From assembly GCA_025352795.1 (NCBI GenBank), contig JANXSF010000130.1:31717-95716 (forward strand): DNA of 64,000 bases, written 5' to 3'. The position numbers and the translations under genes are program-made. The DNA is from Acidobacteriota bacterium (GTDB lineage: Bacteria > Acidobacteriota > Terriglobia > Bryobacterales > Bryobacteraceae). The notes below the pieces were generated by a model, which had not been told where the DNA came from, ran no database searches, and worked only from the letters and a program-made list of their open reading frames with translations. This document shows, one piece after another, positions 46,355 through 53,862 of this stretch; positions within the stretch are counted from its first letter, which is position 1, and the number at the start of each line of letters is the position of its first letter.

Positions 46355-46972
46355 TTAACCCTTGAAAGAGTTGACACCGGACAAGAGTAATTGCGCACCC
46401 ACGGCCACTAAGATGAGGCCCATGAATCGTAAAAAAATTCTCTGTCCGCGGGCAGAGATTCTTCGCTGCACCCAAGCTGCTGATTTCAACGTCAGAAAGA
46501 TCACCAAACTTGTAACCAGGATGGCTCCGGCAATGCGTACATTGCCTTCCCATGATTTGGATTTTGCTGAGAATGTAATTACTGTAGCAATGGCCCCTGG
46601 TCCGGCAATTAATGGCATAGCCAGGGGCACCAGAATACGATCTTCCGAATCCAGTTCGTGCTTCGATTCATCTTGCACTTTGGTGGGGGTGCCTTTCAAC
46701 ATCTCCAGACCCATCAATAAAATCAGCAGTCCACCGGCAGCTTGAAACGCGGGTAGGGAAATGCCAAACATGCGCAGCAGAATTTCACCGGCAAGCAAGG
46801 CCACACCCAGAATCAGGCACACAGTTAGGGCAACGCGCAACGGAGCTTTGCGCTTGGCCTCTGGGGGCATGGAGGCGGTGATACCCAGGTAGGCAGGCAC
46901 CGCACCCGGCGGATCGCAAATCGCCAGTAGCGCTACTACCACTTGCAGGAACTGATCTAAAGGTTGAAGAAT
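46355..46972 (-). CDS. MarC family integral membrane protein (start uncertain)
   Basis: About 195-205 residues with six hydrophobic segments: the CDPPGAVPAYLGIT block, the AAGGLLILLMGLEMLKG helix, and PLAMPLIAGPGAIATVITFS, the MarC signature. Function unknown; the proteins were once linked to multiple antibiotic resistance. No ATG exists between the upstream in-frame stop (46985) and the conserved core. Candidates are GTG 46942, which trims the first helix, and ATT at 46972-46970, which gives ILQPLDQFLQVVVALLAICD; I give the longer form. The gene reads in the same frame as the upstream membrane protein, separated only by its stop. Confidence 0.75.
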   Translation of the reverse strand: MLQPLDQFLQVVVALLAICDPPGAVPAYLGITASMPPEAKRKAPLRVALTVCLILGVALLAGEILLRMFGISLPAFQAAGGLLILLMGLEMLKGTPTKVQDESKHELDSEDRILVPLAMPLIAGPGAIATVITFSAKSKSWEGNVRIAGAILVTSLVIFLTLKSAAWVQRRISARGQRIFLRFMGLILVAVGAQLLLSGVNSFKG

Positions 46973-46984
46973 ACCTTCAGAATA

Positions 46985-48598
46985 TCACTCCACGTAAGAG
47001 TTCAACTGATCTGGATTAATGTCTGGCTGCAACAACCACAGCTTTCGGCCAGCATAGTAGTGCAGCAGTTTTCGGTTCGCTTCCTTTCCCATATCCTGCG
47101 CCCAAACCACATGTGCTTTGTCGATTTCGGCCAAGTTATACACCCACTCTTCATGTGGAATTTTTGGTGTGGTGTATCGAACCACAATCAAATGGTCTGC
47201 CAAGGGGTCGCGCTCTTCCAAAAGACCGGCAAGCTTATCGCGTCGACCATTCACGGGAATGGTCTCCTCAATCGGTTGATGCCGCAACATCACAACTACT
47301 TCTTTGCCACCCAGCAATAGCAACACCGTCAGCGGGGCGAACCTGGTCAGAAATTGTCCTACCGGTTTACCATCCCATCGCCAGATTCGCAGGTGTCGAT
47401 AGCTCTGCACAAGCAGCACCAGCAGCGCAGCTAATGCTGGGGCAAAGTAATGTGGGTAATAAACGGTTTCCAGAAACGATCCGATCAAAGCAATGCCTAC
47501 CAACAGTGCCAGCACTTTCATTCGACGATTGCGCAACACTTCGCCGCCAAACAAAACCAGCGGCATTGCCATTGCCAAGGTTCCCAACAAAATGGTCAGG
47601 ACCTCGTATAAATCGGTTAGCCGTTTCATGGGAAACTGCAACGTGCGCGTGCGGTCACTGGCTTCCCGCTCCCATTGATCAATCCAGGCAAAATTCTGAT
47701 GTGGAAACGGTGTCGCTGTTGGTGTCGGCAAGAATGTGAAGTGGGTTGTGGACGGGTGCTGCCTGTCGTATAAAACATAGGGGAGCAGGAACGGATTGCC
47801 GGTCACTTTATAGTTATAAAAGCCCAGCCACCCAGCCCCCAACATGCCCACCAAAGCTACCCGAGCCCAGACCATCCAAGGCAGCCGTTGCGCCAGCAAA
47901 ATCCCAAACGCAGGAACAATCAGCAGCAATCCTTCAAACGGTCGTGTCCACATGAGCAGAACGCATCCCATGCCCAAGGGCCAGGCGTTGTAAGGTTTTT
48001 TATCGTGCAGGAATCGACCCAATGCGCCGGTCACAAGCGCGCCGCCAATGGCCGTCACAGCCCCACCCCAGTGGGAGTTCATCCAATAACCGAACAGGCA
48101 AATAGGCGTTGCCAGCAGTGCCCCAAACAGCGCCCAACCAGTGAGAAGCCAACCCCGAAAGCACCAGATGAGCGCACCCATCAACAAGCCACAACTCAAC
48201 CAGACTCCGAACCAGGCATCGCCCAATGCAAACTTACCCAATGCCATGAATAGCCCCTGACCGGGAGGAAATTTGGCCGTGTAAGATGGGTCTTGCAGAA
48301 TATAAATACTCTCGAAAAACGGGGCCATGGGATGCGTGGGATTGGTCAAGCGTCCCAAGGAAAAGGTGTCCGCTTGCAGCAGGTAACCAAACTCATCGTA
48401 GATGTAAGGTTTGGGTACCGCCCAAAAGGGCAACAAAGCGGCGCGGATGAGCAGGATGAAAAGTGGCGCGGCGATGCACAAAACTCGAGCTTGCGATTTC
48501 AGCCGACGGAAGACGCCATCCCCTATCAGTGGAATAAACCACGCCGCTGCTGCAACGGCCAAACCAGCGGCCAGCCATATGATTGAAGTTGTTCCCAT
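46985..48598 (-). CDS. Polytopic GT-C/PMT-like membrane protein
   Basis: 537 residues with about ten or more transmembrane helices. A charged first periplasmic loop contains YIYDEFGYLLQADTF (the acidic DE typical of GT-C glycosyltransferases), followed by TAKFPPGQGLFMALG and a soluble C-terminal segment. It probably transfers a sugar from a polyprenyl-phosphate donor to a lipid or protein, but the acceptor is unknown. ATG 48598 is preferred over the TTG one codon earlier. TAAACT lies 7 nt before the ATG and there is no ribosome site. MarC follows immediately. Confidence 0.7.
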   Translation of the reverse strand: MGTTSIIWLAAGLAVAAAAWFIPLIGDGVFRRLKSQARVLCIAAPLFILLIRAALLPFWAVPKPYIYDEFGYLLQADTFSLGRLTNPTHPMAPFFESIYILQDPSYTAKFPPGQGLFMALGKFALGDAWFGVWLSCGLLMGALIWCFRGWLLTGWALFGALLATPICLFGYWMNSHWGGAVTAIGGALVTGALGRFLHDKKPYNAWPLGMGCVLLMWTRPFEGLLLIVPAFGILLAQRLPWMVWARVALVGMLGAGWLGFYNYKVTGNPFLLPYVLYDRQHPSTTHFTFLPTPTATPFPHQNFAWIDQWEREASDRTRTLQFPMKRLTDLYEVLTILLGTLAMAMPLVLFGGEVLRNRRMKVLALLVGIALIGSFLETVYYPHYFAPALAALLVLLVQSYRHLRIWRWDGKPVGQFLTRFAPLTVLLLLGGKEVVVMLRHQPIEETIPVNGRRDKLAGLLEERDPLADHLIVVRYTTPKIPHEEWVYNLAEIDKAHVVWAQDMGKEANRKLLHYYAGRKLWLLQPDINPDQLNSYVE

Positions 48599-48605
48599 CA
48601 AAACT

Positions 48606-48611
48606 AGTTTA
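48606..48611 (-). promoter_or_regulatory. -10-like hexamer TAAACT, 7 nt before GT-C-like start
   Basis: On the minus strand TAAACT, AGTTTTG, ATG at 48598. Candidate leaderless start. Confidence 0.35.
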
Positions 48612-48632
48612 GTGGTGGTTCGGAATGTTTTG

Positions 48633-50000
48633 TTATTTCAGAGCCACAAATAATTTCTGCGCAATCACATCGCTATTCAGTGTCACTTCGATTGGTTGAT
48701 CCCCACTATCTACCGCTGTGGGAACGGTCACGTTGAACTGATAGACGCCCACCAAACCAGGCACTAGCCCCGCATAAAGCACTGTTGATGAGATGCCGCC
48801 GATCTTGAATTCCAGTGTATTGGTGATGGGTGCCAAACCTGTTACTACCTTACCGGCAACCACCGTTGTGGAAGGAGTGACTGGGCCGAAGCCTGTGCCG
48901 TAGAAAGTCAGCGTCTCACCTGGTACAGCAGGTGCGGCGTCAACATTCGGAATATTGCCATTGCTTACATATTTGCCACCAGTGGCGTGAATGGCCACGG
49001 CATACTGAATATCGCCGACCTTAAAAGTTGGCGGGGCCAGAAGGCCAGCCGCTGTGGACTTCAATTGAAATGTGGATGAGCCACTTGCCTGCCCTCGGTA
49101 ACTAACCACCACCGGTACGAAGCCCGATGTGGGAACCCCGGTTGGCACCTGAATGTTCACCTGATTTTTGCTGACGTAATAGACAAATGCTGGTATGCCA
49201 TTTACCGTGGCAGTAACTTCATCGAGCGTGGTGGGGGCAACGCCGCTCTTGAAATCAGCATCAGCCCAAGTGCGACTGATATCACCTGCCAGATTGGTCC
49301 CGTAGATTTCAAGGAACGACCCGGCGGTTCCAACATTGGCTCCACCGAAGCTGCTGGCGGTGACCACGCCACCGGAGGTGATGGTTGGTGGATCACCCAA
49401 TATAAACATGGAAAGTACCAACACAAGATTCGCTTCGGTGATGCTGCCGCCACGATAGTTGATCAGCGGCATGGCGTCGAAAGGTGAGGCGAGAATAGCA
49501 GGACTGGGAACTGGCACGGCGGCGATTTTATCCATGATGGCCAGACCAGCGGTGTTCGTGATACGACCAAAAACAGTGAACCCGCCATTCTGATTATTCA
49601 GGTTGGAGGAATTGTCAGCCAAGTTAAAAAACCATTGGTTGGTAGCGCTATTCGCATCGCTCCCTAGCTTGGCCATGGCGATGGTGCCACGGATGTTGGA
49701 AACGCCTGGTTCATTGCGCACGGCAGCATCCTGTGGAATGTTGGGGAGGTTTCCGCCTTTGAAAGTGAATCCGCCGCCCTGGATAATGAAACCCTTCACG
49801 GAGCGATGGAACACGGAATTATCGTAAGCTCCACGCTTCATGTAGTTCAGAAAATTGGCCACACTGAGCGGCCTATCGGGCAGCATGGCAACGTCGATAT
49901 CGCCCAGGTTGGTATGAAAGCGCACCGTTTGCGCCGAGCCGATTTGGCATAGCAGCACTGCGGGCAATAGAAAAGAAATGGCGAAAGGAAAGCGAAGCAT
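48633..50000 (-). CDS. Secreted cyclophilin-type PPIase fused to Solibacter Ig-like modules
   Basis: 455 residues. Signal peptide MLRFPFAISFLLPAVLLCQIGSAQ; cyclophilin domain about 25-185 (VFHRSVKGFIIQGGGFTF, RGTIAMAKLGSDANSATNQW, FTVFGRITN), then two TIGR03437-type Ig-like modules (SFGGANVGTAGSFLEIYGTN; VPGETLTFYGTGFGPVTP). The cyclophilin catalytic Arg (FHR) and Gln (in IIQGG) are present; QWFFN replaces the usual QFFI. It would isomerise prolines outside the cytoplasm. ATG 50000 matches the signal peptide; a longer frame to 50159 runs across the DUF1501 3' end. Confidence 0.82.
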   Translation of the reverse strand: MLRFPFAISFLLPAVLLCQIGSAQTVRFHTNLGDIDVAMLPDRPLSVANFLNYMKRGAYDNSVFHRSVKGFIIQGGGFTFKGGNLPNIPQDAAVRNEPGVSNIRGTIAMAKLGSDANSATNQWFFNLADNSSNLNNQNGGFTVFGRITNTAGLAIMDKIAAVPVPSPAILASPFDAMPLINYRGGSITEANLVLVLSMFILGDPPTITSGGVVTASSFGGANVGTAGSFLEIYGTNLAGDISRTWADADFKSGVAPTTLDEVTATVNGIPAFVYYVSKNQVNIQVPTGVPTSGFVPVVVSYRGQASGSSTFQLKSTAAGLLAPPTFKVGDIQYAVAIHATGGKYVSNGNIPNVDAAPAVPGETLTFYGTGFGPVTPSTTVVAGKVVTGLAPITNTLEFKIGGISSTVLYAGLVPGLVGVYQFNVTVPTAVDSGDQPIEVTLNSDVIAQKLFVALK

Positions 50001-50071
50001 TATCACGATGCATTTTACCGCATTGTGCAATTTGCAATGATCACATTTCAATTGAACTGCGGCCGACGGCA

Positions 50072-51400
50072 TCAACCCATGAAGCCCAGGTCGGAAATAG
50101 GGAACTGCGCCAGATTTGGAAATACTGTGGCCAAGCCGTTTGCGTCCACGCCAAACCACTTCGCCAAAGTGGCCCCGAACTGATCGGTAGACGTGGATGG
50201 AATCCAGGCCCCACGATTGGCCGAGTCATCCGGGCCACCTAAAGCCATCACAGGATATCGACCGTAAACATCGCCGCCCTTCACCGCGCCACCTAGAAGT
50301 AGATGATGGCTACCCCAGCCGTGATCGCTGCCTGTGCCACTGGGTTGCAGCGTGCGACCGAATTCGGATTCGGTGAACGTGGTCACTTTATCAGCGATAC
50401 CTAGCTCTGCTGTCGCATTGTAGAACGACAACATTCCATCAGAGATTTGTTTTAACAGATCCCACTGCCCCCAGCTTTGTGCCGAGTGCGTATCGAATCC
50501 GCCCATAGAGCAAAAAAAGATTTGGCGACTTAGTCCGATCTGTGGGCGCAGTTGCAGAATTTGAGCCACCTGCTTCAACTGACGTCCAATGGAAGTTCCC
50601 GGAAACGTTGCGGCCATGGGAGGTGCAGAACCAAGGCTCTTCAGCATGCCACTGAGGTTGATGGCGTCCTGCCGGACCTTATCGGCGGCTTGAATCATGG
50701 TCAGTCCGCTGTTAAATGTCAGGATTTCCTGCAGCGCCTGTTGCCTGGCTTGCCCGGCTGTTGCAGGCCATACGTTGAATCCTGATGCTTGCATGTCGAA
50801 CCCTGGAATGAGGCTGGCCGCTTGCACAATGTTGCCTTTGGAAAACAGCGCCGGGCCGGAAACAGACACCGATGGTGGAAAGGTTTTGCCCGCGTTCATG
50901 GATGCCACTGCATCGGCCACTCGACCCGCCCATCCGGTGGAAGCGGAACTGGATGGAATGCCCGCCTGCATCTGCACGGTCTGGTCTGAATGTGAAAACA
51001 AATTTGTAGGCAGAGGAACGGCACTGCCCAAATATTGTTGGCGCGTGGTGGGTTGCACTAACATGCCCACATTAGCGACCACCGCCAACTTCTTCTGTGC
51101 CCAAAATGGATGCACCAACGCCAAGCCATCGGTCAAGGCGAAAGGGGTCCCGTTGGCTGCCGATACCGGCATCAACTTGGCGTTTCCATCGGGCAGCGCA
51201 AGCGATCCGCGAATCGCTTTGTAAGCATTAAATTCTGATTGCGTCTGCGGCACAATCAAGTTGTTGCCATCATTGCCGCCGAACATAAAAATACAGACCA
51301 GCGCCTTATAATCGGTAGCCTGGGCCAAGGCGTTCACTGCACCAAAGCGAGTGAGTCCAGCAAATGCGGAAGCTTTCAAAAAATTGCGGCGTGTGTTCAT
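50072..51400 (-). CDS. Tat-exported DUF1501 protein (partner of DUF1800)
   Basis: 442 residues. MNTRRNFLKASAFAGL is a Tat signal, with GGAG placed before the ATG (GGAGAACACCATG). Core blocks: LVCIFMFGGNDGNNLIVPQ, VVANVGMLVQPTTRQQYL, FFCSMGGFDTHSAQSWGQWD and TTFTESEFGRTLQPSGTGSDHGWGSHH. The same fold as the protein at 23.7-25.1 kb, but of the subgroup that pairs with DUF1800. It follows the DUF1800 gene by 16 nt in one operon. Confidence 0.88.
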   Translation of the reverse strand: MNTRRNFLKASAFAGLTRFGAVNALAQATDYKALVCIFMFGGNDGNNLIVPQTQSEFNAYKAIRGSLALPDGNAKLMPVSAANGTPFALTDGLALVHPFWAQKKLAVVANVGMLVQPTTRQQYLGSAVPLPTNLFSHSDQTVQMQAGIPSSSASTGWAGRVADAVASMNAGKTFPPSVSVSGPALFSKGNIVQAASLIPGFDMQASGFNVWPATAGQARQQALQEILTFNSGLTMIQAADKVRQDAINLSGMLKSLGSAPPMAATFPGTSIGRQLKQVAQILQLRPQIGLSRQIFFCSMGGFDTHSAQSWGQWDLLKQISDGMLSFYNATAELGIADKVTTFTESEFGRTLQPSGTGSDHGWGSHHLLLGGAVKGGDVYGRYPVMALGGPDDSANRGAWIPSTSTDQFGATLAKWFGVDANGLATVFPNLAQFPISDLGFMG

Positions 51401-51416
51401 GGTGTTCTCCGTCTGG

Positions 51417-53723
51417 TTAGTATTGAGTTTGATATTGGCCGGACAATGCTGCCAGATAAAGAGCAGTTTGCACGCGCTGGGTATTGTCGTAAGATGCGTC
51501 AATGGCCGTGGCCAGCGAATTCCGCATGGCCGCAGGCATCCTTCCATAAAGAAGCGTTTGGTCCACCAAATCCAACAATAGTGTTGTGTTGCCAGCCACT
51601 GCGACAAATGGCGTAATGTCGATCCGGGGATCGCCATTGGGCTGGTTGATCATTTGATAGATCATGTTCCCCAGCACAACAGATTCCGTAGGCGTGTAGA
51701 TTTGAAATTCAGGTCCGAACAAAGCAGGATTCCCTGGCATCCGATAGAGTGGCGAATAATAACTGAACACTGAAGGCGGATTCACTAGTGTTTGTCCCAT
51801 GGCGACAAAGCTCCAGGGGATTTGCGTAGCGGGAACTATGGCACCGTTGAGGGCTCTTGTAAAACTGACGATGGAATAAATAGGATCCTTCAAGCGACCG
51901 TTGTTGATGGCTGGTGAAAGATCCTGACGGGCTTCGGCGTCGGTAAGAATCGCCAGGAAGACAGCCTTCATGTCTCCTCTAATGCCGCTGCCGTTGTTGT
52001 TGAACATCGTCGCGACGCGTTGAATATAAGCAGCACTGGGATTGCTTGTAACCAGGCTGCGAATCAATCGTGTTGCCAAAAATGGACCAATATTCGGATG
52101 GTTGAACACGCAATCCAACACGCCGTCCAAATCTTGTCGCACCGTTTGTCCAGCCGGTAAAACACAGCCATTGATCAATGTCTTTTGCGTTGCATCGTGA
52201 TTAGCCGGGCGCGTCTCCATCACCGGTTGCGAAAAATCTTCCCAGTTGTTGGAGCGCGGCTGAGCACCGGCAGCAGTGGGGTAAGTCCACCCTGTAAGGG
52301 CCAGCGCCACTTGGCGAACATCGGCTTGCGTGTAAGTGGAAACCGGTTGCCCGTTCACCAGTTTCACTGAACCATCCAGATTGAGCTGATTCAACCCAAT
52401 GGTGAAAAGCTGCATCAATTCACGGGCGAAGTTTTCATTGGCTCCGCCACCAATGCCTGGCTTGTTGCTGTTGGCAAGATCCAGATATTTACCCATTTGC
52501 GGACTCATCGCAATGTCTCCCAGCAGCGTCCGATAATTGCTGAACACGTCGCGACTAAGAATTTGCTGATACGGCACATACTCGTTGGGATAAATATTTT
52601 TGTTCATTGAGATGACAATGATTTGCCCCAACACCCAAGCCATTTTCTGACGCAATTGATCCGGTGCCATGGTAATTCTGCTCAGTGTTAAAGCTTGCAC
52701 TGCAGAACTTTGCACGGGCATGGGGATCACTGTTTCCGGCATGGCGAACTGATCGTCCAACCAGGAACTAATCCCCTTTGCCTGCACGTTCGCGATCTCA
52801 GCCGGAGTGGGTCCAAAGGCAGCTTGATCCAGGAATCGCGCCGCAGTCAGGCTGCGGGAGTTATTACCACCACCGCCACCGCCGTTGGACTTCAGCAGTA
52901 GAGTGGCTTGTGCAGATTTCGTATTGTCGGCCAAGCTGGTGGCTCGAATCGCAACTACAGAACTTGCAGGCATCGCCGCAGGGGCACTGTAAAGTCCCGT
53001 CCCACTGATGGTTCCTGCGCTAGCTGACCAGGTGACGGCAACATTCGAAGATCCAGTTACGGTGGCAACGAACTGAGTGGTTGCCGAAAGTGCCACGCTC
53101 GTCGAGGTCGGCGACACTGAGACAGTCACCGGAGCAGGCGGTGCATTGGTTACTGCAAGGTTGACTGGTTGGCTGATCGCGCCACCTGGGTCGGGTTGGG
53201 CAACAGTTATAGAAAAGGTCCCCACCTGGGGTAAGTCGCCGGTGGCATTCAAAGTTGTCGCATTCACATAAGTAGTCATCCAAGCGACGCCGTTGACGCG
53301 AACAATCGACTGTGGGATGAAGTTACTTCCATTTAGCTTTATGCTCTTTGCGACGCCAGTCGTCAGAGCATTCGGATAGCTGGACCAGACCCAGGGTGTG
53401 GGCTGCGAAATGGTCACGTTCGATTCTCCGAACACTGTCGCAATGGCCGTGCTTGTGGCTCGCACATTGACGATATTTACTGCCGGTATCACTGTTGGAG
53501 CAGTGTAAAGACCGGTCTGCGATATGGTTCCGGTTGCAGCAGCGCCACCCACAACTCCATTGACAGACCACGTTATGGTGGCTGGTGAAATAGCAACATA
53601 CTTGCTGAACTGCTTTGTGCTTCCTCGTTCAACAATGGCTGGTGCCGGATAAATGGCAATTACGCCTTGTGCTTGCAAAACCTGGCAGATGAATAGGGGG
53701 ATTAGGCTCAAGGCTGATCGCAT
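51417..53723 (-). CDS. DUF1800 secreted protein with Ig-like N-terminal domains
   Basis: 768 residues, signal peptide MRSALSLIPLFICQVLQAQG. Two BIG2-like domains (about 25-105 and 205-285; each has the pattern GTISxTGLYxAP) flank an IPT/TIG domain (about 110-200, with KLNGSNFIPQSIVRVNG). A Gly6 linker leads into DUF1800 (AARFLDQAAFGPTPAEIANVQ to the end, including NENFARELMQLFTIGLNQL and HDATQKTLINGCVLPAG). Enzyme activity is unknown. GAGGAG before ATG 53723 fixes the start and rules out the longer frame to 53789. Confidence 0.85.
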   Translation of the reverse strand: MRSALSLIPLFICQVLQAQGVIAIYPAPAIVERGSTKQFSKYVAISPATITWSVNGVVGGAAATGTISQTGLYTAPTVIPAVNIVNVRATSTAIATVFGESNVTISQPTPWVWSSYPNALTTGVAKSIKLNGSNFIPQSIVRVNGVAWMTTYVNATTLNATGDLPQVGTFSITVAQPDPGGAISQPVNLAVTNAPPAPVTVSVSPTSTSVALSATTQFVATVTGSSNVAVTWSASAGTISGTGLYSAPAAMPASSVVAIRATSLADNTKSAQATLLLKSNGGGGGGNNSRSLTAARFLDQAAFGPTPAEIANVQAKGISSWLDDQFAMPETVIPMPVQSSAVQALTLSRITMAPDQLRQKMAWVLGQIIVISMNKNIYPNEYVPYQQILSRDVFSNYRTLLGDIAMSPQMGKYLDLANSNKPGIGGGANENFARELMQLFTIGLNQLNLDGSVKLVNGQPVSTYTQADVRQVALALTGWTYPTAAGAQPRSNNWEDFSQPVMETRPANHDATQKTLINGCVLPAGQTVRQDLDGVLDCVFNHPNIGPFLATRLIRSLVTSNPSAAYIQRVATMFNNNGSGIRGDMKAVFLAILTDAEARQDLSPAINNGRLKDPIYSIVSFTRALNGAIVPATQIPWSFVAMGQTLVNPPSVFSYYSPLYRMPGNPALFGPEFQIYTPTESVVLGNMIYQMINQPNGDPRIDITPFVAVAGNTTLLLDLVDQTLLYGRMPAAMRNSLATAIDASYDNTQRVQTALYLAALSGQYQTQY

Positions 53724-53862
53724 TCGTTGCTCCTCACAACATAGTGCCAAAGAGTTAGTCAATTCGTACCAGAAAAAAATACTGAGCACATTAACTTTAA
53801 TACTCTAGGCTTGTTCCCTAAGTGAGGTGCCAGGACAGAACCAGTGCGGGTACTTTGGGCCA

